Positions 38,691 to 51,377 of a DNA stretch of 64,000 bases are shown here, one piece after another. Numbering within the stretch: position 1 is the stretch's first letter; each line of letters starts with the position of its first letter. Source of the stretch: Blastomyces gilchristii SLH14081 (taxonomy: Eukaryota; Ascomycota; Eurotiomycetes; Onygenales; Ajellomycetaceae). A program made the translations under genes and the position numbers. Location: NCBI RefSeq assembly GCF_000003855.2, contig NW_003101681.1:2983893-3047892 (forward strand), written 5' to 3'. Below the pieces are notes generated by a model. It was given only the letters and a program-made list of their open reading frames with translations, was not told the origin of the DNA and searched no databases.

Positions 38691-40846
38691 GAGCTGCAGC
38701 ACTCTCAAAATACTCACTTCTCAGAGTCTTTACACTGTTTATTATCAACTGTGTATCTCTCACAGTGAGAGTAACACAGCTGTAATAAGTTATTATCTTA
38801 ATATTATCTAACAAATAATCAGTATATATCTGTATAAATATGAATAATTAGAAAATATACACTTAAAAAGTGTGGTCAGAGTAGACTCTGCTGTCACTTG
38901 AATAACATCAAGAACAGAATACTGAAATTAATAATTCTTGTCATTGATTTCACAGACAAGGCATGTGAAGATGATCTTAAGAACTATAAGATTTTCTGAC
39001 TTCTGATAAAAATGAATCTCACAGAGAGACTCTATTTTCATCATATCAGAGACTGAGTATTATTAAAAAGTATTACTTCAATACACATGCACTTACTGCA
39101 GTGATTCATTCTCTGTGCATATGACTGAGAGTTGCAGCTTTCTCACACTGCACAGCTCTCTCTGAAATGCTGCCACTGGTTTGCAACTCACACAGTCTCT
39201 CAGTTCAGTACATGCTGTGTATATACAGCTCTGCATGCTAGAACTGTATTGATCATTATAACCTGATGTGGTACTTACTTTTCACAGGCCATGTTTCATT
39301 TGATTGAGGGGAAGAGAGGACATGACTGCTGTTTTATTTGACAGAAGATGAATAATTGAATCTGTAGAAGATAATTTGATTTCTTCTGCATTTGAAATTT
39401 AATTAGTCTATACTCTTTAATTTGAGGGTTTCTGAGAGTGTTTTAATAGTTTTCATATCAGCTTGGAATTAGTGATTGATTGAAGAAGAGAAAAGAGCGA
39501 AGAAAGAAATGAGAATAACTTATGTTTATAATATGAAAACAGAGAATTGCTGTAATCATTTGTTCTAGCAACAAAGATCTGTTTTCTGCATGTATTTCTG
39601 ATACAGATTATATGATAACTGTATATAAAGAATATCAACAGTGCAGGTATTGAATGAAGATGATGTTACTATACAACATTGTAGCTGTTTCTGTGCATCT
39701 CTGAAAGCTGTCAATATTTTATTTGAGTCTCTTTATATTTGATAAGTGAGTAATATATTTCAATGTACTCTCTCTTTCATTATCATCATCATCATTATTA
39801 TTATTACTATTATTACTATCATCATCATTATTATCATCATCACTATTATTATTATTATCATTATTATATCATTTCTGACTGCCTCTTCTGCCTTCATCTC
39901 TCTTCAACACTCACTGAAATTAATTATATCATCTCTCTTTAAATATTTTGCAGTTCTGCAGACCATCAAGACATGTGAGCACTGTCACAGATTAGTGAAA
40001 GAGAAGAAGAAGACATTTAAGTGAGAGAAGACAGATTATAAGACATATTATAATGCCTTGAAGAGGCTTTATAAGAGAGTAGAATGATAATAATTTTAAG
40101 TAACACTTCTGATAGATTTAGACTGAACTAAGTATAGAAATAATACAGATAACATCACTTATGAGAGATTGAAGAAGAAGATAGTGAAGAGTCTCATACA
40201 GCAGTGATAAGATCAGAAGAAGTCTCAAGAATAATTTGAGATTAAGATGAAAAGAGAGAGAGAGAAGAAGAGTGTTACTGTAAATAAGCAGTATCAGAAG
40301 AAGATTGAGAAAGTATTGAAGTAAGAGATAAAAAAGTTAAAACTGATAAGTTTTTTATTTATTGAGAGATAATAATTTTTGATAATACTTCTGTTCTCTA
40401 ATTGATTAGCAGAAGCTGACAGAGAAGAAGAGAATTAAGATCTTGTTCAGGTCTCAAATGCACTTCATAATTCAGAATATTGAGAAGACAGCTCTGCTCT
40501 CTGAGCATGTCAATCTGCTTACTGCTGAGATGAAACCTGAGACAGCAGACCAGAAAATGCAGGATTTTGAAGTGCAGGTTGACCTGGCTGAGAGAGAGCA
40601 GCAGAAATCCTTCTCTGAGAAGATAGTGAAGAGAGATTTTGAGGTGATTATTATCTCAGATGAGAAGGAGAAGAAGAAGAAGAAGAATGAGAAGTGAATT
40701 ATAAAGAATGATAAGAAGAATAAGAAAGAGAAAAAAGATAATAAGTAGAAAAAGTTTTTTTCTTTTTATATTAGTTAGTTATAAGTTCATAATTATTACT
40801 AATTGAAATTAATTTTGAGTTTTCAAAAATTATTGTACAAGTTGTA
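38690..40846 (+). other. Left interior of the hAT element, with a possible decayed extra ORF
   Basis: 38690-39760 shows nothing recognisable. 39775-39870 is an ATT/ATC triplet microsatellite. From about 39950 to 40700 the plus strand shows lysine- and glutamate-rich coding-like pieces: CEHCHRL and KTDYKTYYNALKRLYKR-type segments near 39990-40080, and a coiled-coil-like stretch at 40443-40697 ending in a basic tail. I recognise no family. It may be a second ORF of the hAT element or a fragment of another insertion. Confidence 0.4.
39775..39870. repeat. ATT/ATC trinucleotide microsatellite
   Basis: About 95 bp of ATT, ATC and ACT triplets. It creates a run of isoleucines in one frame of no coding significance. 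Confidence 0.9.
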
Positions 40847-43170
40847 ACGTGACTCATCACTCAATGAACTCATTCACTCAATGAACTTCAAAAAGCACTC
40901 TATAGAGCTGTTAATTTTCAATCATAGCACAACAATGCAATAAGATATTAATATTATTTATTAAAGATTAAAACTATATGCAGAATACATTATATAAATA
41001 TATATGATTAATTCAGAGAACAGTTGCTTGGCCTAATAATTCACCTGAAATGTGAAACTCATGGTTTTGAAATGATTGAATCGGATCGCAGTGTAGAAGA
41101 TGTCAGAGAAGGAATATCATTTGATTTCATCAGAGAGACCTGTATGTGATACTTATTACTGCTTTCAGAAGATTGTATAGAGCTTCTACAATGTTTTGAG
41201 CTCACTGTTGATCTTCTTATAGACCTCTTTGTGATCTCTGTGAACATCTGCTTTACTAACTGTGCTTCATGACATTTAGCAGCATGTTCTTTCTTCTCTT
41301 TTTACAGTTGAAGCTTCTGTTCATCTCACTGTTGTTTCTCTATAAGACATTTAGCTGCAGCTGCAGCTTTGACCTTCTCACAATATTAAGCAGCTTCTAA
41401 TTATTGCTTCTCACATTGTTTCTTTCACTTCATGAGCTCTATCTGCTTTTGCTTATGAAGAATCACTTGTTGAAGCTTCATATCCTTCTTGTGTGTCTGA
41501 TTATTGATTTTTGCAGCTTTGTTAGCATCTGCTTGCTCTCTCACAGTCTGCACCTTGATGAGAGAAAAGAATTGAGTAAGTGAGGGATTTGATGAATTAA
41601 GTAATTTCATACATTTACTCTGTTTGCATCATTTTCTCTCATTATTTAGAGCAGTCTGAAGATTTCTATTCTCTATTAAGGGAATCTCTCTGTTCAGAGC
41701 AATATTCTTCTCAGCATGGAGAATTTTTTTAATATCAACTGAAAGTCAGTGATGACATTGATTTGCCTGCTTTATCAGGTCTTGCAAAGCTTGTATAGAT
41801 GTAGATATACACTGCTGAAGCAGTTCTGGGGGTGTAAGTGAACATGATTGAATCTTTTCAAGAATGCGGGTAGAATCTATAGAATGTATGCCAGTGACTA
41901 TGAAGACAGATTTGATATTTTCTGCAGTTGTACTGATTTCCCATGCAGCATGAAATAATCATCAAAAATCTCACTTTGTGATCTGAATAAAGTCATAGTC
42001 AGAATATGTATAGAAATCTAGTTGATCTGAATATGTCTTTGCAAGTAAGTCAAATATTTCAACATCTAGTAGCTGTAAACAGTGTGTAGAGTGAGAAGAA
42101 AGAATAGCAAGTAAAATTCAATTCTGATCTGTGTAATCAATGAATATCATATTTATATGAGATGAATGATCATCTAATATAAGGAGACAGTAATGATTTC
42201 TTGCTTTTTACTTTGTATAAGAATCAAACACCTGTTTCAGCCAGATTAATTCATATTCATCATTACTTCATTCATTTTCTGAAGCAGTAAAGTATGTCTG
42301 ATTCTTTTTAGAATCAAAATCTTCAAGTCATGTATCTTGCATATCTCTTGATTCCTCGCGGTAAATAAGTGCAGATGGAATTGTAGTTTCATCTGTATAA
42401 ATATTAGTAAGCAGAGAAATGAATTCTCTACTGTCATTCTGCACTGCTTCAATTGTATGCTTTCATTTGAGAGCTTCTATAGAAATGATTCACTTGAGAG
42501 TACAAAGAAGACCAAGAAGAAAGCCTTTTTCATCAAAATTGTAGATGTTCTGAGATAGAATATTATACTGCTTGATCTTCTTCTGCAACTATTCAATAAA
42601 AGTTAGTAAAAAGCTCATGAAATTGCATATGAAAAGAAGCAAAAAAACTGCAATTACAAGAATAAAGAATTGTTCAAAATAGTAGCTATTATTCATCTGT
42701 TTTCTCTTTTGATTCAGAGCACAAAGATAGATGCTCTTGATCTTTGTTTTATACTGCTCACAAAAGTGAGACACTCAGTTGATTTCTACTTGTGTCTTAG
42801 TGATCTCAAATACAAAGTTACACAGTATTTGAGATGTCACAGGGAAGCTGTGATTGAATAACTGATTAATATGAAATAGAAGATGTTGTTCTTCAGTATT
42901 TGTGAGATTCTGACAGTAAGTTGATGTTGTCTCTGTTCTGAAGACCTGTTGATCTTTGAACCGCTGCATCAAGATAATATGATTGATTCCGAATTCATTT
43001 ACAACCGCAGCATATTTAGAAATCAATTGTTGATTCAATTGAGTGATTGCTTGCTTTATAATCGCTTTGTTGAGTGGCATGATGAGTGGTTAAAGTGCAA
43101 GAGTTGCAGAGATTCATGGAAAAAATAGCAGTTCATTGAGTGAATGAGTTCACTGAGTGGTGAGTCACAT
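40847..43170 (-). mobile_element. Fot1/pogo-type DNA transposon, complete, 2,324 bp
   Basis: The terminal inverted repeats are about 41 bp, beginning ACGTGACTCATCACTC on the left and ATGTGACTCACCACTC on the right (reverse strand), and they contain a doubled TTCACTCAATGAAC-type motif. TA duplications lie at 40845-40846 and 43171-43172, as expected for Tc1/mariner-pogo elements. It sits inside the hAT element, so it is the youngest layer of that nest. Confidence 0.93.
41059..43080 (-). pseudogene. Fot1/pogo-like transposase, broken by stops
   Basis: The frame starts with ATG at 43080 and ends at 41059, about 673 codons, somewhat above the usual 500-600 of Fot1-like transposases. The first 101 codons are open and hold the Tc5/CENP-B-type helix-turn-helix region. 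The DDE domain is in the middle, with ILDDHSSHI near 42170 (the second acidic residue region; G of the usual DGHSSH is D here) and CLQLLDVEIF near 42070. The last 200 codons are a basic, alanine- and glutamine-rich coiled coil, open at 41425-41610. Only a modest number of TGA, TAG and TAA stops interrupt it, so this is a recent casualty compared with the gypsies. Confidence 0.85.
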
Positions 43171-43189
43171 TAATCAAGTCAGAAATAAT

Positions 43190-43207
43190 ATATATATATA
43201 TATATAT
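43190..43207. repeat. TA dinucleotide run
   Basis: A short AT/TA microsatellite just outside the Fot1 element. Confidence 0.8.
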
Positions 43208-43540
43208 TTAACTATCATGATTCACAAATCACTATAATGTATAAGTATCAACATTTTTTCAATATTGATATTCACAATATTAATATATTTTTAATGATAT
43301 TATCTAATAACACAATTTGATAACACTCTCTTTCACAATATTAATATATTTCAAGAAATATGACAGAGATTAATCAAGATTATTTATTTACTTTTATACA
43401 TTAATGATATTCAATCTGAGTTAGTACTAAAATTATAACTAAGCTAAGAAACAAGATTATTTTCTCTTATATTCATTCTTCTTACACATATCAGTGATCA
43501 GTTATTAAAAATAAATTATTATCTTTCTTAAATTATTATC

Positions 43541-45930
43541 ATGTCTTCTGAATTCACTTCTTTCACTTCTTTTACTTTTATTGAAGATTCACAAACTCTT
43601 CAAGAAATCACTGTGAATCACAAAGTCTATGTTGTTTACAATTCAATACAGAATACTCTCTTTCAATCATAATAAATGATCACTTCATTCTTCACATCTG
43701 ATTCCAGGTCACAAAATTTATGAAAAACTCAACATAAATACTGAGATGAACTATGAAATAATTATCAACAGATTGTATTGTAGATTACTGAAGAGTCATC
43801 TCTCTGCTACAATCACTGTAACTTCATTCAGAAACATCTATCATGAACTGATCATGACTCTGAAGAAATTTCCTGATATCTGAAGTTATCAGAATGCAGA
43901 GAATAAAAGAAAAATAATCAGAAAATTACTACTGAGCTGATAAATTGCTCTATCAGATAATGATTTTTAATAATACTAACTTTCTAATTTGAAGAAAATC
44001 ATGTGAAAATAATCATATATCAGTACTCTGATTTCATAACTCTCATCTGATAACTTCTGTGAATAATTACTTTGTATATATATATGTCTGAATCTTTCTC
44101 TTCAATCAATTAAAAACCCTGAATTCTGAACACTTCTTCAAATACTTAATTCAAATCTTCATATTTCATATTAATTCTGTCTTCAGTTCAATCTCAAGAT
44201 ATACTACAAAGTTAATATACAATATCTAGAATCAGAGTTGAAGAATCATTAAAAAGTGTCTCTCACAGTGAATGCATAAACTAGTATGAATAATCTTGTA
44301 TTTATGAGAGTTATATGTTATTACATTGATGAGAACTGAACTTATCAAGAGACATTAATTGAATTTGAATCATTGATCAGTAGTCATACTGAGAATTATA
44401 TAACAGAGATATTAATGACTGTGATTAAAAATGACTATTAAAATATTAGTCTCAGTCTTCTTATAATTACAACTGATAATACTGTGAATAACTACACTAT
44501 GATGAAGAGCTTGAAGTAAAAATTGACTTTGTATTTCTAAAATAATAAACAAGGTCATATTCTCTGCATTGCTCATGTGATTAAACTTGTGATGTAAATA
44601 CTGATAAAGAATCTTAACATCAAGATAAAGAATAATGAGATGGCTGATTCTTGAGATGAGAATGAGATGAAAGTGATTACTCAAGTAACTTTTACATTTA
44701 CTTTGCAAAAGATAATGTTTTTTAACAACACTTTTTAATATTACTTTTTAATAATACTTTTTAATAACACTACTGTTAATTTTGAATAGATTGACTAATA
44801 ATTTAAATATCACAGATTCAAAACATTGCTAATATAATTTATACCTTCTCTAAACAATAATAATAATTTCATGATATTTAATAAACAAATAAATCAGTTA
44901 CAGCACTGAATATGATACAGAATATTAGAACACAGTGAAGTTCAATATATAAGATAACTGTTCAGACTCTTTAATTGTATCAGACAATTGATCATTGAGT
45001 GCAACACTCTGATCAGAAAAAGATTCAGATATTGAAACTTTCTAATATGAAGTGAACTCAGTTGAAATATGTGATTAATTTACTGTTTCAGTTTTATAAG
45101 ACAATAAAGACAGTCTCAATCACTTATATATCAATGCTGCAGTCAGTTTAATAAGTATATAACAGTTTATTTACTTATCTTGAGAAGCTGTTAAATCACT
45201 CAAAAAGAAATTCAGTCTGAGATAATGCTATAGCACAGACTATTATTACTGTAAGAGATAAACTAGTATATTATTACAGCAAAACTGAATAATCTTTTGC
45301 AGAGTACTATACTGTAGCAGCTCTACTAGATCTCTCTTATTAAGTTAATATCTACACTTCTTAAGATTGAACAGAGAAGAAATAAGACTTATATATCAAA
45401 TTAGTCTGAGACTACTACTATGCTATCTATCAGAGATTTGAACAAGCAGATGTTCAAGATATGAAGACAGTGAAATACAATTCTCTAGTAAGTAATAATC
45501 TTTGATAACACTTCATATTATATAGAACTATAATACTCACTTTGAAACAGAACTTACATATATTGATTATAACTGAAAATCAGACAAAACTATATACTTG
45601 TAAAACTGAATTTGATCACTATCTTCAAGATAATTCAATAGATTTACATGCTAAATCAATTCTAGAGTTATGAAAAATTGTTGAGAGTACATATTCAACT
45701 GTTACACTGATGACACATGATATTCTGATAATTTCATTGACAGAAGTGAGAATGAAGTGAAAGTTCAACTCAAGTCAAGATATTTATCACTATCACTGAG
45801 AACAATTACAAGAAGAAACAATCAAGAAACTCATTATTATAAAACATAGAATTATCAGACAGTTTAATACCTCTGATCACAGTATATCAGAGAAGTGTAG
45901 TTTTCATGAGAAAGTGAAGAATACACTTGT
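43541..45930 (+). pseudogene. hAT transposase remnant
   Basis: ATG at 43541 begins the frame. A BED-type zinc-finger-like segment with CYNHCNFIQKH follows near 43810. The RNase H-like core is recognisable at 44240-44600: a YYIDEN-type segment, an EFESLI segment, TTDNTVNNYTMM (the second catalytic aspartate region) near 44470, and HILCIAHVIKL near 44550. The C-terminal dimerisation region appears at about 45650-45870, with FNSSQDIYHYHWEQL in the place of the usual FNxARDxCxYRRGxL. Many stops interrupt it, and the exact end is uncertain. Confidence 0.8.
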
Positions 45931-46680
45931 ATAAGAATGTATTTAGTTGTTTCATGAGTGTTATCAATAATCATTATCAAATTCTGATTATATAAGCAAT
46001 CATTAAAAAAACTGAATGAGACTGATTTTAATCTTCAGTCTCAGTCTTATTCTGATTTTAAAAGAATGATCATCTTTCATAGTTTATTCTGAGAAATTAC
46101 TTCTATTTCACTGTTCTTGAATTAAATCTGGTCATTTTTCATGCCATTTCTCTCAGAAATAGTTCATTTTCAGATTTTTTTGAGGCTTGGTCCTGGTGAG
46201 ACTCACGCCAAGAAATGTATGAGACCAGATCAAATGAGATTAAATGTGAAATTCATGGTCTCACTGACCAGTCTACTTGTAGATAGATCTATTAATACAA
46301 TCTTCAACTATTCTACAGTTATAGTCTCTCTTTACTTTACTTTTTCTTTTTTTTTTTATTCTTTTTTTTTTTATTCTTTTCTATCTATCTATTTAATGTA
46401 TCTATCTTTAAGACTATGTTCTCTTTTCTTTTGTCATGATATTATCAAATGATTTCAAAGTATCAGAAGGTGTTAAAATACTGCAATTTGTAAATAGTTT
46501 TTGTATTCTGAGCTGGAATTTTCTGATTTTGCATATCTGAAATTGATAAATGTATAATAGTTAACTGTATAGATATAGGAAACACTCTGAGAACTAAAAG
46601 TTCTCAGGTAGATGTCATAGTCTCTGACTGTATACATCTATAATTGAAGAATAATAACAATAATAACTCTCTCTTTATTA

Positions 46681-47712
46681 TCTAAGTGAAAACACTTCAC
46701 AGATGAATAAAGATACTTATAGTTTATAAGAATAAAAGCTGTTATAAAAAAAGAGAAAAGAAGATGAGATTTTATAGATAGATTTGAGATATTTATACTA
46801 CTTTAGAGAGATTTATTTATATTATAAATAATTCTATAAAATAGTTAGAATACTTTAGTAAATAAAAAGTGATTATAAATTACAGATCTGAACCTTTCTA
46901 TATAACTACAAAGAGTGATTATGAACTGTAGATATCTTAATTCTATAATTTTATAAAGTTAGTAAAATAATGAAAAATTTCTTATAACTCTATAGTATTA
47001 AAGAATGATAATTTATAAGAATAAATAAAAGATTAACTTATAAATACTTCTCTTTAATAAGAGTAATTTTATAGAAAGTGATTTATCTATAAGATAAATC
47101 TATTTAACAGCTATATAAGAATCTTATGAAAAAATAATTAAAGATTAACTGAAACTCTTTAAATTAAAAGATATAGAATAAATCTGTATAATAATTATAT
47201 AAGAATTTTATAAAAATAATTAAAAGTTAACTGAAACTCTTCTATATAAAAGATGTAAGATAAATCTATATAATAGTTAGAGAAAGATCTATAAATTATA
47301 AAGAATCTTATAAAATAAGAAACTGAGTAATAGACTCTTTTCTCTTTATAGTAATAAGAAATTTTTCCTTACTGAGATTTTTTTATAGATATAAAGAATT
47401 TTTAATAAGTATTACTACAGTGCTGAGTCTGATTCTATGAAATTACTCAGTGAAAGACTTCATAGACAAAGTCTTAGAAAGAGAGAGATATACAAGAAAT
47501 CTCACTTCTTACAGATTCTTTATCTTTATTTCTATCTCTTATATAATTAATAGAGTTAGTGACTCTTAGCTATATATAACTATATAAACTGAAGTTCATA
47601 AATACTATTTATAACTCTGTTTAAATACTATTATATATTTAATATCTATATTTTATCTTTCTATTATAAATACTTTCAGTAGTTAACAGTACATATTACA
47701 TCAAGCTGCAAG
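46681..47712. repeat. Very AT-rich spacer with about three 83-bp tandem units
   Basis: The composition is clearly lower in GC than the neighbouring transposons. Units containing ATAAATCT, TATATAAGAA and AATTAAAGATTAACTG recur at about 47094, 47178 and 47260 (steps of 84 and 82 bp). No coding region was seen. It ends at the GCAAG target duplication of Cop1-b. Confidence 0.65.
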
Positions 47713-47809
47713 TGTCAGGTCACGTGATCTGGCTTACTAATCCTTCCACCATATAACTTTTCACAAAGCTAGCAACCTTTCAATCACACAAAGCTTTACA
47801 CCTTCCACA
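47713..47809 (+). repeat. 5' LTR of Cop1-b (97 bp)
   Basis: It starts TGTCAGGTCACGTGATC and ends CTTCCACA. It differs from the 3' copy by a few transitions only, including the CACGTG box. Confidence 0.9.
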
Positions 47810-48099
47810 GATTATGAGACTTGTTTTGCACAAAATCGCTGCCAATTCGGGATTCCTTGTCAATATAATCATTATTTGAACTACTGCTTCATTTGATACA
47901 CTCATCAGAAGTTAAAATCATCTTATTCTATCAGTATTGATGTGTTTGAGATCTTGATGATCAATAATACTACTGCTCACTTAAAAAAGAGGCTTGCAGA
48001 AAACACATCACATTTGCAAAAAAAGTAAGAAAAGAGAATAATATTGACAAGGATTCAATAAATGAATATCAAGATGATGAATTCAATATGATCTCACTC

Positions 48100-51000
48100 A
48101 CATACATGTTCACAATCTTGCATTCTTTTCACTGAGTCAGTTGCAGTTAATGATGATGATTCTTCACACTCATGCTCTGTCAGTGAACATTCTTCTGAAG
48201 CTTTTGAAAGCTTCATTGATGAACACTCTGAAACACCCTCTCAATTTGAAGCTGGTTTGAATACAGCTTCTGACATGATCAGGCTGGCCCTCTCATCTAC
48301 TTGACAGCTTGATGAAGCTAGTTCTCATGAAATCAACAGTTCAGACAAGACAATATCAGACCAACAGATGAAGCATCTCAAGATAATATTTAAGATGAAG
48401 AAGAAGAAGTGAAGAGTTCTAGAACTTGAACTACAACTGGAAAAACTCTGTCAACAGAGATTCTCTACAGATTAATCACAGAATGTTAACAATTATTCTA
48501 TCACCACATTAACAGCCTGTATAGCCACATGAAATCCTAATCTCAGTGAAAGGTTGAAATTCAATCTTTATAAACTGAATAGCTGTGTTGACAAGGCAAT
48601 CTCTCAATTCAAGAAAGATATCAAGAATACTGTGAGATCAAACAGTCTAACTAGCACATTCAATTACATCACATGAAGCATCTTCATGAAATTGAAACTG
48701 GTTGATGCACAGTGTTGATATATGATAGAGAAATAACAGACTCAGAACTCTCTACAAAGAGATGATGAATGAGTATCATTCTGAGACACCAGAAACCGGT
48801 GACTCTACACATTCATCTCGAACTTCTTGGGTGCAGGTGTCAGACCATGTTTCTCCAAATATGATGAAAATTGAATCACTTATACTCTATGAAATGCGAT
48901 TGAATAGGAATACTCTGTTCTCAAAACACAGTTACACTGTGAGACAGTTCTGAAATTCATGTCTCTTGATGACACACAGGTCACCAATCTACACACAGTC
49001 TTTGATAAATTCCAGTCTGTCATCATGAAATTAGAGATGTTGAATGCTTTCCCCTCAAATGCATGAATATTTGATACCTTCTACTCAGTTCTACTCAACA
49101 ATTGAAGGAATTATCTTCAGAAGAAGATAGAGAAGATACAGGATTTCAAATTCACAGCTGTGATATTGAATATTGATCTTCTCATGAAGAAGATTCATTC
49201 ATGACTTGATTCTTCAAAAGATAAAAAGAATCTACAGAATACAGATTCTGCAGCTAACACCGCTACAACAGATACAATGATTACTACACCTATCAATTCT
49301 AATAATAATACATTGAATTCGGCATGTGAAGACTGTACTGAATGTGATTGTGATAGTACTCAAGAGAGCTTCTGAAATCATCAGAGATTGAGAAATTCAT
49401 CTATATATTCTGAATATGAGAGATCTCACTTTGACATCTGTTGATTAGTTAATTCAGACAGTACTCTGAATAATTGAAGAATAAACAATGCTGTGAGAAT
49501 AAAGAAATTCAAGGAAAAGAAGAAAAAGAACAATAGTGAGAATAGAATTCAACTATTCATTACAGATGAATCAGACACCTATCAGATGACAAATCTCACA
49601 GAGGATATCAATGTATCAGTCTGTTTCATGAAACCTCACAAGAATTCTCTCACTATATGAGATAGTGATGCTGAATGCCACATAGTGAATGATAGATCAT
49701 AATTTTCAGAACTTATAGTAATCAATGATTTAACAGTTCAAGTGATCAACAAGGTTATTATGAAGATTCAGAGTGTTGGCACTGTATTCATTCTGATGAG
49801 TCAAAGATTGATAGAATTCAATCATGTATATTACATGTCAGAACTATCTGCAAATCTGATCTCTGCTGAGCTTATGAAATGTCAGAGCTATATTCACTGT
49901 GATATATAAGTTAATACTGAGAACTACTTTGAGTTTCTATCATCTATTAACAGTGATATCTTCTACACTAATCTGTCTCACAATAATATTTACATTCTAT
50001 CTGACAGCTCACTGACATTTCATGAGATAATGAACAACTCAATGTATAAAGTAATGATACATATAACTGTTCTGAAATCAAAGACAATCTCAATAGATTA
50101 CAATTCAAATACAGAGTCTTTAAGATCTTTCAGCTGTGAGAAGATTGAACAGTTAATCAATTCTAAGAATTCAGATACTAATTTCTTTGTTATCTTATCT
50201 TCATTTCATTTATCTGCAGTTCTTCTGAAACAGCTTTTAATAGATGAGTGATATTGTCAACTTAGTCATATCAGTGTAAATAGTATATTAAAAATGATCA
50301 GAGACTCATGATTTGATATTATTATTATCAGCTCAAAGAAATTATCATTCTGTGTCACATGTGTTAAGACTAAACAGAAATGCACTTTCTATAAGAATTT
50401 CACACTATGTCATATCACTCACAAGGTCTTGAAGATTTAAGTGAATATATTCAGTGATGATGAGACTCTTGAAACTGAGAATGATATATTATCTTACACT
50501 GGCAAGAAGCTTGCAATGATGATAACAGATGATGTCATCTATATGAGATGAATATTTCTATTGAAATATAAGAATGAGACATTGAGATATCTACAGATCT
50601 TCAATCAATTTATCAAGAATCTGCTGAGATGTGATATTATAATCATTCACTCAGATTATGAATAATTGAATTCAAATGCAGTCACAGTATATATGCTCAG
50701 TGAAGATATAAAATGAGAGCTGACTCTCTCTTATACTTCACAGTAAGATAAAGTATCTGAATAATTAATTGATTTAATTATTAAGAAGTTCTGATCACTA
50801 TTAATAGACTCTTCAGCTCTGAAAAAAATGTGAGATGAGACAGTTATTACAGTCACAGAGCTGCTTAACCTTATATTAATCTCAACAATATTGTATAAGA
50901 ACTCTGAAAATACAAAGTCAATTACACTGTATGAGATCTGACTTGAAGCTCTATCTTCTATACACAGCATTCACTGATGAGGTTGCAAAGCATTCTTGAA

Positions 51001-51377
51001 GATAGTTCTCAAGCTCATTAATAAGATGACTTCTCATTTCAAAGAGTTGATTTTTATGAGATATGATAATTTAATTAATTATAGATTGATGAATCCCTTC
51101 AACAGGCATTTATACATATTAAAAGACATCATCTTTCAGAAGAATCTTCATCTTACTAATTCATTAATACTGATCACTTCACACAATCTAAAGATTTTAC
51201 TCAATGCAGTCTGTAAAGTGACTGCAGTGATTTCTTCAGTGACACCAGATCTATTCACTGCAGTCTGTCAAGAGACTGCAGTGATTTCTGATTCATCAAT
51301 TGATAATCTATTCATTAATGAGAAAATTCAACCTGAGTGTCTATTATTTCTCATATTCACTAATAATTGATGAATTG
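48100..51377 (+). pseudogene. Cop1-b gag, protease and integrase remnant
   Basis: Gag starts at an undetermined ATG near 48100 and reaches about 49640. The protease motif is D-S-D (normally DSG) near 49660. The pre-integrase zinc region (CQLSHISV, from WHCRLGHISV-type) lies near 50255, followed by the integrase core (about 50320-50800) with a YTSQ-DEVSE-like motif near 50735. The frame is then cut by Gy1-b at 51377 and resumes at 59185. Open pieces at 50030-50251 and 50996-51370 are true-frame fragments. Confidence 0.83.

Larger units (their letters stand above)
38124..46275 (+). mobile_element. hAT DNA transposon, 8.15 kb including a nested Fot1 element
   Basis: The ends are TAGACTGACC and CCAGTCTA, flanked by CTTGTAGA duplications. 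Subterminal sequences are shared with the MITEs: the left end with the MITE right end (GTGTCTGGGACCAGGA) and the right end with the MITE left end (CATTTCTTGGCGTGA-like, reversed, near 46205). It holds a decayed hAT transposase (43541-45930) and 2.7 kb of other sequence to its left. Without the 2,324-bp Fot1 element it is about 5.8 kb. Confidence 0.9.
32973..46317 (+). mobile_element. Cop2: Ty1/copia element, complete, with a hAT transposon in its 3' LTR
   Basis: The 5' LTR (32973-33082) and the split 3' LTR (38048-38123 plus 46276-46317) both start TGTTGACTGTTAC and end ATTCTACA. The duplication GTTAT flanks the whole (32968-32972, 46318-46322). Without the hAT and its 8-bp duplication it is 5,185 bp. 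It lies in the 3' UTR of the LINE. Confidence 0.92.
38048..46317 (+). repeat. 3' LTR of Cop2, split by the hAT transposon
   Basis: The left part is 38048-38123 and the right part is 46276-46317. The duplicated 8 bp CTTGTAGA at 38116-38123 and 46276-46283 mark the break. Rejoined with one duplication it equals the 110-bp 5' LTR. Confidence 0.9.
26570..46670 (+). mobile_element. Tad-like non-LTR retrotransposon (LINE), split by a SINE and by Cop2
   Basis: ORF1 and ORF2 remnants lie at 26980-32918. The 3' UTR is 32918-32972 plus 46318-46670 and ends in an A/T tail of AATAATAAC units (46649-46666). Cop2 sits in the 3' UTR, flanked by GTTAT duplications. A 10-bp match CTCTTTATTA at 26560-26569 and 46671-46680 may be the LINE's own target duplication, which would make the element about 6.4 kb without its insertions. 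That pair is short and could be chance. Confidence 0.75.

Noticed and set aside
39746..40024. 92-residue frame starting with an isoleucine run
   Set aside because: The first half is the ATT/ATC microsatellite. The second half may be part of a decayed ORF but does not support this start.
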